A stretch of DNA of 64,000 nt, taken from positions 1 to 64,000 of the forward strand of contig NZ_UWOE01000001.1 of assembly GCF_900604355.1 (NCBI RefSeq), given 5' to 3'. Below, piece by piece: positions 8,578 to 18,721 of this stretch. This stretch comes from Luxibacter massiliensis. Lineage in GTDB: Bacteria; Bacillota; Clostridia; Lachnospirales; Lachnospiraceae. A program made the position numbers and the translations under genes. Every line of letters starts with the position of its first letter. Positions within the stretch are counted from its first letter, which is position 1. The notes beneath the pieces were generated by a model. That model was given only the letters and a program-made list of their open reading frames with translations, searched no databases and was not told where the DNA came from.

Positions 8578-10650
8578 ATGAAATTAGTGATTGCAGAAAA
8601 GCCATCGGTTGCGATGGCACTGGCTTCTGTGCTTGGAGCCAGAACAAGAAAAGATGGCTACGTGGAGGGAAACGGTTATATCGTTTCCTGGTGCGTAGGA
8701 CATCTGGTTGGATTATGTGATGCATCGGAATACGATGAAAAATATAAAAAATGGAGATATGATGATCTGCCGATTGTGCCGGAATGTTGGAAACACAAGA
8801 TTTTGGAGGGCACAAAGAAGCAGTTCGAAATCTTAAAGAAACTGATGAGAGATTCCAAAGTAGATGAAGTGATCTGTGCTACTGATGCAGGACGTGAAGG
8901 AGAGTTAATCTTTCGTTTGGTATATGAGCAGGCAGAATGCCAAAAACCGATGAAGCGGCTCTGGATCTCATCTATGGAAGAACAGGCAATTAAAGATGGA
9001 TTTGCGTCATTAAAAGACGGTTCGTGTTATGACAGTCTCTATCGGTCAGCACTTTGCAGGGCAAAGGCAGACTGGTTGGTGGGAATCAATGCGAGCCGTC
9101 TTTTTTCCGTTCTGTATAACCAGAATCTGAAAGTTGGAAGAGTGCAGACACCAACACTTGCTATGATCGTGGATCGAAATCAGAAGATCAAGGAATTTAC
9201 CAAAGAGAAATATTATATGGCTCATATCAAGTTTGACGATATGGATGCGGTCACAGAGCATTTTCAGAAAAAAGAAGATGCAGATAGAGTGGCTGCGGAC
9301 TGTATGGAGCGTATGTGCGAAGTGGAGAAGGATGATGTGAAAGAGAAAACAGTCCGCCCTCCGAAGCTTTATGATCTGACCACTCTGCAGAGGGAAGCAA
9401 ACAGAATGTTTGGTTATACCGCACAGCAGACATTGGATGCCGTGCAGGAGATGTATGAGCAGAAGCTGGTCACTTATCCGAGAACAGACAGCCAGTATTT
9501 GATAGATGAGATGGGAGAAAGCACAGAAACTCTGATTCAGATGTTATTTGGGAAAATGCCTTATGCTGAAGGTCTGGAATATCAACCGGACGTGAGTAAG
9601 GTATTAAATTCAAAGAAAGTATCCGATCACCATGCGATTATCCCAACCATGGAAGTAGCCAAAGCAGATATTGGTGAACTGAAAGAACGAAGCCGCAAGA
9701 TTTTGTATCTGATCAGCGCCAGAGTTCTGACAGCAACTGCAGATCCTTATATTTATGAGAGTCATAAATGTCAGATTACCTGCAATTATCATACGTTTTA
9801 TCTCAATGCAAAGAAAACAAAACAGGAAGGGTTCAAGACAATTGAGAAAAAACTGAAACAGTTCTTTGGAATCATTGTAGAAAAAGAAGAGCCGGAGTTG
9901 GATATCTGGGCAGGCAAGCATTATGGTCCCTGTGATTCTTTTGTATCGGAGCATTTTACACAGCCACCGAAACAGTACACAGAAGATACCCTGCTTTCTG
10001 CGATGGAACGTGCTGGGAATGAAGAGCTGACCGAAGATACGGAAAAGAAAGGACTTGGCACACCGGCAACAAGGGCAGCAATCATTGAAAAACTGATTCA
10101 GTCTGGTTTTGTGAAAAGGGAAAAGAAAAATCTGATTCCGACAGATGATGGAAATGTACTGATTACGGTTTTGCCGGACGAGATTAAATCTCCGAAGATG
10201 ACAGCTGAATGGGAAATGGCATTGAATCACATTGCCCAGAATACAGAGACAGCAGATGAATTCCTAAATGGGATTACAGAGCTGATGCAGGAACTGGTTG
10301 CCAGATATCAGGGGATTTCAGAAGAGAAGAAAAATCAGTTTCAGGGAAAAGCAAAAGGAGAAGTCATTGGCAAATGTCCCCGTTGTGGAGCTGATGTCCG
10401 GGAAGGAAAAGTAAACTTTTACTGTTCTGACCGGAATTGTGCTTTTACCTTGTGGAAGAATGATAAATTCCTTGCAAGCCAGGGGAAAAAGATGGATAAG
10501 ACGACAGCAAAGAAGTTCCTGTCTAAAGGAAAAATCCATTATAAGGATCTGGTATCCAGAAAAACAGGGAGACAGTATGAAGCAACCGTGGAAATGGTTG
10601 ATCCCGGAGAGGGAAATGTACAGTTTAATCTGATTTTCCCACAACGATAA
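8578..10650 (+). CDS. topB: DNA topoisomerase III, conjugative-element type
   Basis: A 690-residue type IA topoisomerase that should relax or decatenate element DNA during transfer or replication. It begins with the Toprim sequence MKLVIAEKPSVAMALA, has the acidic ATDAGREGE motif at about residues 101-109, and the catalytic tyrosine Y300 in TYPRTDS. A C-terminal zinc-ribbon-like segment (CPRCG ... FYCSDRNCAF) lies at about 600-625. The length matches topB genes of Tn1549-like elements, which accompany the transfer genes. The start abuts the preceding stop. A terminator follows. Confidence 0.97.
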   Translation: MKLVIAEKPSVAMALASVLGARTRKDGYVEGNGYIVSWCVGHLVGLCDASEYDEKYKKWRYDDLPIVPECWKHKILEGTKKQFEILKKLMRDSKVDEVICATDAGREGELIFRLVYEQAECQKPMKRLWISSMEEQAIKDGFASLKDGSCYDSLYRSALCRAKADWLVGINASRLFSVLYNQNLKVGRVQTPTLAMIVDRNQKIKEFTKEKYYMAHIKFDDMDAVTEHFQKKEDADRVAADCMERMCEVEKDDVKEKTVRPPKLYDLTTLQREANRMFGYTAQQTLDAVQEMYEQKLVTYPRTDSQYLIDEMGESTETLIQMLFGKMPYAEGLEYQPDVSKVLNSKKVSDHHAIIPTMEVAKADIGELKERSRKILYLISARVLTATADPYIYESHKCQITCNYHTFYLNAKKTKQEGFKTIEKKLKQFFGIIVEKEEPELDIWAGKHYGPCDSFVSEHFTQPPKQYTEDTLLSAMERAGNEELTEDTEKKGLGTPATRAAIIEKLIQSGFVKREKKNLIPTDDGNVLITVLPDEIKSPKMTAEWEMALNHIAQNTETADEFLNGITELMQELVARYQGISEEKKNQFQGKAKGEVIGKCPRCGADVREGKVNFYCSDRNCAFTLWKNDKFLASQGKKMDKTTAKKFLSKGKIHYKDLVSRKTGRQYEATVEMVDPGEGNVQFNLIFPQR

Positions 10651-10661
10651 GTAGTGTATTG

Positions 10662-10687
10662 CAGGCAGTCTAAGGACTGTCTGTTTT
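10662..10687 (+). terminator. Rho-independent terminator after topB
   Basis: A 9-bp stem (CAGGCAGTC / GACTGTCTG, one G-U pair) with a 4-base TAAG loop, followed by TTTT, lies 12 bp after the topB stop. It probably reduces read-through into the adhesin gene. Confidence 0.75.
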
Positions 10688-10719
10688 AATACAAATATTA
10701 TGAAAGAGAGGACCTTAGC

Positions 10720-13700
10720 ATGAAGAAAAAAGGTAATTTTAGAAAAGTAGTATCTGGCTTGCTGGCAGGCATGACAATCCTTAGTACAGTGTTGTCTCCG
10801 ATGACGGCATATGCAGCGGAGATCCAGCCAGAGGAAAAACCTCCACTTTATGAGGAAGTGAAAGACCTTTTGGATGAAGATGAGGTGGTGACTGCCAAAG
10901 ATTATGAAATTGAAACAGGCAGTGTATTTGATGTGAAATCAGACTTTACAGGACTGGAAATCAAGGATGATAACAAGGTTAAAGTCACATTTGAGGAAGC
11001 AAAGAATGACAAGAATGAAGATTTTACGACAGATCATGTGGACACTTACAAAGCGGTCTATTATGTGGAACCGGTAAATCAGGAGCATCCGAAGTACCAG
11101 ATCAGCCGAAAACTGATTGTGCGTGAGAAAGCAACAGAAACTCAGACAGAGGTGGCAGTGAGTGAATCAGTGACCGAATCCGAAACAGCTGGCAGTGAAC
11201 AGCAGACAGAAGAAGCGGAGGATTCCGAAGCAGACTCGGAGATTACCGATATTGACGCTGATGAATTTGATGATTTGGTAGAGCAGGCACAGAATCAGGA
11301 TACCTATGATGAAGAATCAGGGTTAGAGCTTCATGATGTTTTGGAACAGGCAGGAGACGAAGGTGTGGATCTTGATTCTATGGAAGAAGGAGAGATTGCA
11401 ACATTTGAAGCAGTTTCGGCTTATTCAGCAAGAAGTACACAGCAGGTAACAATCGAAAAAGGACCTCTGTATAGATATGCAGATTATAATCTTGGAACCT
11501 ATCTGACAGAGCCGTACTATATCAGCTACGGAAGCGTCAGAGCAACTGCGTATTGTGTACAGCCAGCAAAACCTGGACCAGGATCCGGAAATTATACAAT
11601 CACAAAGATTGGGGACAATCAGGCGTTAGCAAAAGTGTGTTATTACGGTACAGATGCCGCAGGGAGCGAAAGCTTTTTTGCGAATAAACACACGGATTTC
11701 TCAGAAGGAAAAAGATTCATCATTATTCACATGGCTGCATCTTATGCCAATGGAAGCAGTGATGCATTCTATGGAACAAATGCTACAGGCGAGGCTTTGG
11801 CAAAAGAGCTTTATAATTATTGTGTGAATAAGCCGGAAATACCAGATGTAGCGATGTCATTTTCAAAACCGAATGTAAAAGCTTATGTAGATGGAAATGT
11901 TCAGAGAACGGAGAACATTAAGTTCAACGCATCTTCCCAGCAGAAAATTACAATGGACTTGCCAAAGGGAGTAAAGCTCCATAATGTATCTACTGGAAAT
12001 GTAAGTGCGGCAGGTGCAAGCGTAACAATTGGAGGAGGAACCACGTTTTATCTTTCAGCGCCTCTGACACAGACAAAAGATGTAAGTGCTACTTTTTCTA
12101 CAAAGATGAAGGGAAGTATTACAAAAGATTACTCAGCATATAAACTGACTACGAATGCAAGTGTTCAGGATCTGGCATTTGTGTTTGGAGAAGGTGTTGC
12201 TGATGAAAAATATGTAAGCTTAAAGGTGTCCTGGATTGAACAGGCTACGATCGAAATCGTAAAGAAAGACGATACAGCGGATGTCAATCTTGCAGGTGCA
12301 GTATTCGGTGTATACAGCGATGAGGCTTGTACAAAGCTGATCACTCAGATGCCGGCAACAGATAAGAATGGAAAATCTTCTGTTACGATCATCAAGACAC
12401 AGGATACTGTTTATCTGAAAGAGATCACAGCACCACAGGGATATGTAGTAAATGCAACGGCAACAAATGTAAAACTGGTAGCAAGTAAGACCTCAGCTGT
12501 AACCGTGGAAAATAAGAAACAGCTGGCAGAACTTACCATTTACAAAGAAGGACAGGTTCTTACCGGAGCAGATGTCAGTGAAAATGGAACGGTATTTCAG
12601 TATGAAAAACGCAGACAGAAAAATGCAGTGTATAACGTGTATGCCGGGGCAGATATCGTAACAGCTTATGGCACAAAAGTGTACAGCAAAGGTGACCTTG
12701 TAAAAGAAAATCTGACTACAGGAGAGAATGGTTCTGTCACACTGAAAAACCTGCATCTTGGAACCTACGTGGTAAAAGAAACAAAAGCACCGGACAATTT
12801 CTATAACGGCAATGAAGAAAAGTCAGTGACTCTAACTTATGCTGGTCAGAACAAAGAAGTTGTATTTGCAGATGTGACTTTTAACAACGAGAGACAGAAA
12901 GCAGATATTTCCGTAGTAAAACAGGATAAAGACACCAAGAAACCACTGAAAGGCGGTATTTTTGCTCTGTATGCATCCGATGATATCAGAAATGCAGACG
13001 GAACAGCTGTTGTGAAAAAAGGAACACTGATTGAGAAAGCAACTACTGGAGCAGATGGAACTGCAAAATTCACAGCAGATCTTCCGATTGGATATTCCTA
13101 TTCAGTAAAAGAAGATCAGGCGCCGGAAGGCTATGTAAGAAATACAGAAGATGTGTATACGTTCAAGTTTTCTTACACCAATGATAAAGAAGCAACCGTA
13201 TCATTTGCCCATACCTTTAGCAATGACCGTGTGACAGCAAAGATCAATTTATTCAAAGTTGATAAAGAAACAGGAAAAACAGTACCACAGGGAGATGCCA
13301 CACTGAAAGGTGCAGTTTATGGACTGTATGCCCGTGAAGATATCGTGTACCCGGATGGAGCAACGGGAACTATTTATAAAGCAGGAGAGCAGGTAGCTTC
13401 TCTTACAACAGATGACAAAGGACAGGCTTCTGTAAATGGCTTATATCTTGGCAAATATTATGTCAAAGAGATTACTCCGCCGACCGGATACCTGGCAGAT
13501 GCAGAAGAGCATGATCTTACATGCAGTTATGAAGGAGATATGACAGCAGAAGTAAAAAGAGAGTGCGCTTCCAGTGAGCAGGTCATCAAGCAGCCATTCC
13601 AGATCATCAAAGCAGCCAACAATGGAAAGACAGATGCAGATCTGTTATCCGGAGCTGGATTTACAGTTTATCTGAAATCTTCCCTTACAAAGAAAGCAGA

Positions 13701-16700
13701 TGGAAGCTATGATTTTGATTCTGCCAAATCAGTAGTGAGTGGAGAAAATGGAGCAACGGAGATTTTCACAGATGAAAAAGGATATGCCTGCAGTATTCCA
13801 TTACCATTTGGAAGCTATATTGTGCGTGAAACTACAACACCGCACAATTACAAGCCAGTTGATGATTTTGAAGTGAATATCACAGAGCATCATCCAAATG
13901 AGCCGCAGATCTGGCGAGTGCTTCTGGATAAAGAGTTTAAGGCAAAACTGAAAATCGTGAAAAAAGACGATGAAACAAAGAAATCCGTCCTGATTGCAGG
14001 AACAGAATTTAAGGTATATGACCTGGATAATAAAAAGTATGTTGAGCAGGTAACAACTTACCCAGTGACAACAACCCATAAGTCCTATTTTACGGACAAT
14101 CAGGGGTATCTGATCATGCCGAAGAATCTGAAGATCGGACATTACCGGATTGAGGAAGTCAACGCACCGGAAGGGTACACAATCAACAAGAATTATGTAG
14201 AGATTGCAGTGGATGCAAACACAGCATACCAGATGGATTCTGAAAGCGGAGATGCCATTATTACGGTAGATTACGAGAACCATCCGGTAAAAGGAAAGCT
14301 GACGATTTATAAAAAAGGTGAGATGCTGACCGGATTTAAGAAAGATTTTGTTTATGAGGAAAGATACCTGAAGGGTGCAGAATTTAATGTCTATGCAGCT
14401 GAAAATATCTATACACCGGATTACCAGAAAGATGAAAACGGAAACAGACAGCTGATCTATGCAAAAGATGCACTGGTAACAACGGTAACGACTGGGGAAG
14501 ACGGAAAAGCAGTTGCTGATAACCTGCCACTTGGTTCTTACTATGTAGTAGAAAAGACTGCACCGGAAGGATTTGTCCTGAACCATGACAGATCAGAAGT
14601 CGCATTTGTCTATGCAGATCAGGATACACCTGTGATCGAACAGGAAGTGACTGTTGGCGATGACCGACAGAAAGTTGCAATCCAGGTAGAAAAACAGGAT
14701 GCAGAAAATGGTGCAACCGTAGCAGGAGCTGTCTTTGGTATCTATAACAAAGCGGATATTAAGGCGGATGGAAAAGTGATCGTGAAAGCAGACACACTTT
14801 TACAGGAAATGACTTCTGATAGCGATGGTCTTGCAGCATGTACGCTGGATCTGCCATTTGGACAATATTATGTGAAAGAGTTACAAGCACCGGCAGGATT
14901 TGTATCCTCCGATGAAGTTCTGGAACTGGATGCCTCTTATCAGGGACAGAATGTGAAGACAGTAAAACTGAAAACAGTGAAGAAGAATCAGCCGACAACC
15001 GTTGAGATTACTAAATCTGATGTGACAACAGGTGTGGAACTGGATGGGGCAAAACTCACCGTTCTTGATAAAGAAGGTAATGTTGTGGATCAGTGGATTT
15101 CTGTAAAAGATCAGCCACATGTGATCAAACGACTGACAGTTGGTGAGGAATACACCCTTCGTGAGGAAATGGCACCTTATGGTTATCTGAAAGCAACGGA
15201 TGTGAAGTTTACGCTGGAAGATACCGCAGAGATTCAGAAAGTAGAGATGAAAGATGAAGTACCGACAGGACTTCTGATCATCAACAAAAATGGAGAGTTT
15301 TTGGATAAAGTGACACTTCTGGACAATGTAAAAGGTACTGTGGAGCATCTCTTTGAATATGTAACCGGAAGCCTTTCAGATGTGACTTTCGATGTATTTG
15401 CTGCGGAAGATATCAAAGCGGCAGATGGTGTCAGCGATGATTATTTCAAAGCAGATGAAAAAGTGGGAACCATTACAACAGATTCCAATGGTATTGCACA
15501 GATGGGAGATCTCCCGGCTGGAAAATACTATGTGAAGGAAGTAAAAACAGCCCATGGTTATGTGCTGGACGGAGAGCCGAGATATGTTGACCTTTCCTAC
15601 CGTGATCAGGACACACCAGTCATCACTTATGATGAGAAATGGCAGAATTCCCGTCAGAAAGTAAAGGTTACGGTTCTGAAGAAAGAAAAAGATACAGAAC
15701 GTGTTCTTGCAGGTGGTGTCTTCGGTCTTTATACCAGTGAAAATATCAAAAATGCAAAGGGCGAGGTACTCCTTGAGAAAGACAGTCTGATCGAGCAGCG
15801 AGTAACAGATGAAAAAGGACAGATTACTTTTACGGCAAATCTTCCGGTGGACGGAAAATACTATGTGAAAGAAATCTTTGCGCCGGACGGATTTGTTACA
15901 ACAGAAGAAGTACAGGAGTTTACCTTTGAATATGCCGGAGAAGACCAGGCAGAAGTAAGCTATGATTTTACGTTTGAAAATCAGCCGACCACAGTGGAAC
16001 TGACAAAAACAGACCTGACCACAGGCAAAGAACTTCCAGGTGCACACCTGAAAGTGACGGATTCAGATGGCAATATAGTAGATGAATGGACTTCTACAGA
16101 AGAATCCCATGTGATCAAAGAACTTGTTGTAGGTAATGAGTATACCATGACGGAAACAAAACCGGCAGACGGATATGTTACTGCAGAGAGCATTACCTTT
16201 ACGGTTGAGAATACAGCTGAGATTCAGAAGCATGAGATGAAAGATGATGTGACCAAGGTTCAGATCAGCAAGACAGATATCACAGGAGATACAGAGATTC
16301 CTGGTGCAAAACTAACGATTCTTGATAAGGACGATCAGGTAGTAGAGAGCTGGACTTCCACAGAGGAGGCACACTATATTGAAAAACTGCCAATTGGTAG
16401 ATACACCTTACGAGAGGAACAGGCACCAAAAGGATATCTTCTGACATCGGATGTGACATTTGAGGTGAAGGATACTGGAGAAATCCAGAAAGTGGTTATG
16501 AAAGATGATACTGCCAAGGGAAAAGTCATTCTCAATAAGACAGATAAATCATATGGGGAACCGCTGAAAGGAGTAGAATTTGAATTCCGTGACAGCAAAG
16601 GAAAGGTCCTGGAAACCTTAAAAACAGATGCTGCCGGTCATGCCGAGAGTAAGCTGTATGAGATTGCCGCATTCAAGAACGGCAAATATGATACAGCAAT

Positions 16701-17016
16701 CAAGTATTATCTGGTGGAGACAAAAACACTGGATGGATACACACTGGATCAGACCAAGCATGAAGTGACATTTGCCTATGCAGACGACAGTACGCCGGTT
16801 GTAGAAGTTACTTTCAATCTGACAAATGAGAAACCGGAAGTTCCGGAAACACCAAGCACACCAGATGTGCCGCAGTCCCATGAAGAGACGAAGGTATCAG
16901 ATGCACCGAAGACAGGAGATAACACAAATATCTGGCTGCCGATTCTGCTTCTGCTTATCTCTACCGGAGGCATGGCAGGACTTTATATCAGCAGAAAGAA
17001 AATCAGAAAACAGTAA
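10720..17016 (+). CDS. Giant SpaA/Cna-B-repeat, sortase-anchored surface protein
   Basis: A 2098-residue cell-wall adhesin. A signal peptide (about 1-32, ending AYAAE) is followed by an acidic stalk and an N-terminal globular domain (about 240-390) with Cys279 in AYCVQP and a later IIHMAASYA segment. These resemble the thioester-type domain of VaFE/TQXA surface proteins, although the expected Gln is not obvious. By eye I count 14 SpaA/Cna-B modules, each opening with a strand such as IEIVKKDD and carrying a YVKE...APxGY segment, the arrangement that forms Lys-Asn/Glu isopeptide bonds. The end is a sorting signal (APKTGD), a hydrophobic helix and a basic tail (RKKIRKQ). Likely role: cell contact during mating or host-surface binding. 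ATG 10720 follows AGAGAGGA. Confidence 0.93.
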   Translation: MKKKGNFRKVVSGLLAGMTILSTVLSPMTAYAAEIQPEEKPPLYEEVKDLLDEDEVVTAKDYEIETGSVFDVKSDFTGLEIKDDNKVKVTFEEAKNDKNEDFTTDHVDTYKAVYYVEPVNQEHPKYQISRKLIVREKATETQTEVAVSESVTESETAGSEQQTEEAEDSEADSEITDIDADEFDDLVEQAQNQDTYDEESGLELHDVLEQAGDEGVDLDSMEEGEIATFEAVSAYSARSTQQVTIEKGPLYRYADYNLGTYLTEPYYISYGSVRATAYCVQPAKPGPGSGNYTITKIGDNQALAKVCYYGTDAAGSESFFANKHTDFSEGKRFIIIHMAASYANGSSDAFYGTNATGEALAKELYNYCVNKPEIPDVAMSFSKPNVKAYVDGNVQRTENIKFNASSQQKITMDLPKGVKLHNVSTGNVSAAGASVTIGGGTTFYLSAPLTQTKDVSATFSTKMKGSITKDYSAYKLTTNASVQDLAFVFGEGVADEKYVSLKVSWIEQATIEIVKKDDTADVNLAGAVFGVYSDEACTKLITQMPATDKNGKSSVTIIKTQDTVYLKEITAPQGYVVNATATNVKLVASKTSAVTVENKKQLAELTIYKEGQVLTGADVSENGTVFQYEKRRQKNAVYNVYAGADIVTAYGTKVYSKGDLVKENLTTGENGSVTLKNLHLGTYVVKETKAPDNFYNGNEEKSVTLTYAGQNKEVVFADVTFNNERQKADISVVKQDKDTKKPLKGGIFALYASDDIRNADGTAVVKKGTLIEKATTGADGTAKFTADLPIGYSYSVKEDQAPEGYVRNTEDVYTFKFSYTNDKEATVSFAHTFSNDRVTAKINLFKVDKETGKTVPQGDATLKGAVYGLYAREDIVYPDGATGTIYKAGEQVASLTTDDKGQASVNGLYLGKYYVKEITPPTGYLADAEEHDLTCSYEGDMTAEVKRECASSEQVIKQPFQIIKAANNGKTDADLLSGAGFTVYLKSSLTKKADGSYDFDSAKSVVSGENGATEIFTDEKGYACSIPLPFGSYIVRETTTPHNYKPVDDFEVNITEHHPNEPQIWRVLLDKEFKAKLKIVKKDDETKKSVLIAGTEFKVYDLDNKKYVEQVTTYPVTTTHKSYFTDNQGYLIMPKNLKIGHYRIEEVNAPEGYTINKNYVEIAVDANTAYQMDSESGDAIITVDYENHPVKGKLTIYKKGEMLTGFKKDFVYEERYLKGAEFNVYAAENIYTPDYQKDENGNRQLIYAKDALVTTVTTGEDGKAVADNLPLGSYYVVEKTAPEGFVLNHDRSEVAFVYADQDTPVIEQEVTVGDDRQKVAIQVEKQDAENGATVAGAVFGIYNKADIKADGKVIVKADTLLQEMTSDSDGLAACTLDLPFGQYYVKELQAPAGFVSSDEVLELDASYQGQNVKTVKLKTVKKNQPTTVEITKSDVTTGVELDGAKLTVLDKEGNVVDQWISVKDQPHVIKRLTVGEEYTLREEMAPYGYLKATDVKFTLEDTAEIQKVEMKDEVPTGLLIINKNGEFLDKVTLLDNVKGTVEHLFEYVTGSLSDVTFDVFAAEDIKAADGVSDDYFKADEKVGTITTDSNGIAQMGDLPAGKYYVKEVKTAHGYVLDGEPRYVDLSYRDQDTPVITYDEKWQNSRQKVKVTVLKKEKDTERVLAGGVFGLYTSENIKNAKGEVLLEKDSLIEQRVTDEKGQITFTANLPVDGKYYVKEIFAPDGFVTTEEVQEFTFEYAGEDQAEVSYDFTFENQPTTVELTKTDLTTGKELPGAHLKVTDSDGNIVDEWTSTEESHVIKELVVGNEYTMTETKPADGYVTAESITFTVENTAEIQKHEMKDDVTKVQISKTDITGDTEIPGAKLTILDKDDQVVESWTSTEEAHYIEKLPIGRYTLREEQAPKGYLLTSDVTFEVKDTGEIQKVVMKDDTAKGKVILNKTDKSYGEPLKGVEFEFRDSKGKVLETLKTDAAGHAESKLYEIAAFKNGKYDTAIKYYLVETKTLDGYTLDQTKHEVTFAYADDSTPVVEVTFNLTNEKPEVPETPSTPDVPQSHEETKVSDAPKTGDNTNIWLPILLLLISTGGMAGLYISRKKIRKQ

Positions 17017-17024
17017 TCCTCAGT

Positions 17025-17053
17025 AAAGGGGGCCCTGAATCAGGGCTCCCTTT
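17025..17053 (+). terminator. Strong hairpin terminator after the adhesin gene
   Basis: A 13-bp near-perfect stem (AAAGGGGGCCCTG / CAGGGCTCCCTTT) with a 3-base loop and flanking A/T-rich sequence lies 8 bp after the adhesin stop. The same hairpin occurs in opposite orientation near 59972-60000. Confidence 0.7.
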
Positions 17054-17088
17054 AAAATACAAAAATTCACAGAAAGGAACAGAAAAAT

Positions 17089-17229
17089 ATGATGAAAACA
17101 ATGGAAAAGAGACAGGAAGCAAGAAAGAACCATGAGAGAACTTTAAAAAGAATGATGGCTTATCAGAAAAAAGCCGAGCAGATGGTCAGCAGGAAAAGAA
17201 TGAACCATCACATGATCAGAAAGGGGTAA
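17089..17229 (+). CDS. Small basic conjugation-region protein
   Basis: A 46-residue protein, very rich in Lys, Arg, Met and His (MMKTMEKRQEARKNHERTL...), predicted almost entirely helical. I do not recognise a family. AAAGGAAC precedes the start and the stop lies 6 bp before the DUF5688 gene, so the two probably form one message. The basic charge would suit nucleic-acid or membrane binding, but that is only inference. The start could also be ATG 17092. Confidence 0.55.
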   Translation: MMKTMEKRQEARKNHERTLKRMMAYQKKAEQMVSRKRMNHHMIRKG

Positions 17230-17235
17230 AAGCGT

Positions 17236-18336
17236 ATGATGAACAGAAAAGAATTTTATGAATATGTCAAAGATAATGTAAAAGACTATTTGCCGGATTC
17301 ATATCAGAATGGAGAAATCCGTATTGAAGAAGTTGCAAAAAATAATGGATTAAGGTTGACTGGCATTTCAATTCCACAGGGTGATCAAAGAGCTGTGCCG
17401 ATGGTATATCTGGATTCTCTTTATATGGAATATGTCAATGGAAAAAATCTGGATTCCTGTGTGGGTGATGTGGCAGATATGCGTATTGAAGTGCAGGACA
17501 AAGCGGCATTTATCAATATGGGTCTTCCGGATATTTTGGATTATGAAAAAATGAAGGACAAATTACAGGTGAGAATCTGTGACCGGGAATGGAATGAAGA
17601 ACGCCTGGCTGATAAAGTTGTTACCGAACATGGAGATTTTGCAGCATATTACGCAGTGAATGTGGAAGAAAACGAGGGAGGAATTGGTAGTATTCCGGTT
17701 ACTGTCAATCTTATGAATGAATGGGGTGTGACAGCAGAACAAATCCAGGCAGATGCAGTGGCGGCAGACAGAAATCGTGGTGTTGTTTTGATGGACATGA
17801 ATGAAATGATAAAATCCATGATTTTTGGTGAAGAAACAGAAAATCTTTTGAATGAAAAACTGAATGTTGAAGCAATGGAAAATCCAATGTTCTGTCTTTC
17901 AAATGCACAAAAAATGAATGGTGCATCACTGTTACTGCAGGAAGATATTCGTAAGCAGATCGGTGAATGCCTGGGAAGTGATTATTTTGTTCTTCCCTCT
18001 TCAATTCATGAGGTGCTGATTCTTCCTGATAACGGAATGTTTGAAGTACCGGAATTAAATGCCATGGTACAGGAAGTCAATGAGACGCAGGTAGAGAGGC
18101 AGGAACAGCTTTCGGATAAGGTTCAGTTCTGTGATGGAAAGACAGCAGTTATGGAAAATGCCGAACGCAGGGAAGCACGTCTGGAGAAAGAAAAAGCAGC
18201 AGAAAAAGCAACTGGGAGAACAGAAGCAAAAGGTGGAATCCATGGAAAACTGGAGAAAGCCAAGGCGGAGATCAAAGCAAAAGGGACAGATACAATCCCA
18301 AAGAATAGGGCGAAAGACCTTGCCTCAGTATTATAA
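17236..18336 (+). CDS. DUF5688-family protein
   Basis: A 366-residue cytoplasmic protein without signal peptide or membrane segment. The N-terminus (KEFYEYVKDNVKDYLPD ... LRLTGISI) and the central part (NEWGVTAEQIQADAV, EMIKSMIF) match DUF5688 proteins common in Clostridial mobile elements; function unknown. The last ~35 residues contain the tail GGIHGKLEKAKAEIKAKGT, which resembles the C-termini of the two large proteins downstream. ATG 17236 or 17239 can start it; AAAGGGG is just upstream. A terminator follows. Confidence 0.82.
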   Translation: MMNRKEFYEYVKDNVKDYLPDSYQNGEIRIEEVAKNNGLRLTGISIPQGDQRAVPMVYLDSLYMEYVNGKNLDSCVGDVADMRIEVQDKAAFINMGLPDILDYEKMKDKLQVRICDREWNEERLADKVVTEHGDFAAYYAVNVEENEGGIGSIPVTVNLMNEWGVTAEQIQADAVAADRNRGVVLMDMNEMIKSMIFGEETENLLNEKLNVEAMENPMFCLSNAQKMNGASLLLQEDIRKQIGECLGSDYFVLPSSIHEVLILPDNGMFEVPELNAMVQEVNETQVERQEQLSDKVQFCDGKTAVMENAERREARLEKEKAAEKATGRTEAKGGIHGKLEKAKAEIKAKGTDTIPKNRAKDLASVL

Positions 18337-18358
18337 CGAGAAATAACGATGATTTTGA

Positions 18359-18386
18359 GGGGACTGTGTGAGCAGTCCCTAATTTT
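18359..18386 (+). terminator. Terminator after the DUF5688 gene
   Basis: An 8-bp stem AGGGACTG-type / CAGTCCCT (about 18359-18380) with a six-base loop, then AATTTT. Confidence 0.65.
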
Positions 18387-18409
18387 ATGAAGATGGAGGA
18401 GAAAAGAAT

Positions 18410-18718
18410 ATGGACTGGTGTTTATATGGTGATGATAAAAGAAAGGAAATGGATAGAGATTTAAAACCGGAATATCTTTTGGATGACTTACGGAGATATC
18501 AGGATGTATTTGGTGAAGAATTTGGTGTAAAAGAGCTTCTTATGCTGGAGGATATCCGGGTAAAGGCTATGATTGCCGGAGCACTTGCAGATATGCCGGA
18601 ATTTCTTATTGATCAGATTGGAAAAGCAAGTAACAGTAGTAATTTTCCTTCTATGACAAGGGCAATGGAACGGATTGCCGATGTTGTAGAAGAAAAGTGG
18701 GAAGAAGAAAGGGAGTAA
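18410..18718 (+). CDS. Small acidic protein, conjugation region
   Basis: A 102-residue soluble protein (MDWCLYGDDKRKEMDRD...) with an acidic C-terminus. I do not recognise a domain. It sits 3 bp before the giant methylase/helicase gene, which is the usual place for a small hypothetical gene in these elements, and is probably translated with it. GATGGAGGAG provides a ribosome site. Middle residues (LLMLEDIRVKAMIAGALADM) look helical. Confidence 0.65.
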   Translation: MDWCLYGDDKRKEMDRDLKPEYLLDDLRRYQDVFGEEFGVKELLMLEDIRVKAMIAGALADMPEFLIDQIGKASNSSNFPSMTRAMERIADVVEEKWEEERE

Positions 18719-18721
18719 CAG

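Noticed and set aside
13801..16047. Long open frames on the minus strand within the adhesin gene
   Set aside because: They shadow the repetitive, strongly biased coding strand, lack ribosome sites and have no recognisable protein features.
10720..17016. CRISPR-like periodic repeats
   Set aside because: The periodicity is due to SpaA protein modules of about 100 residues, not to short DNA repeats with spacers; no CRISPR array was seen anywhere in the window.
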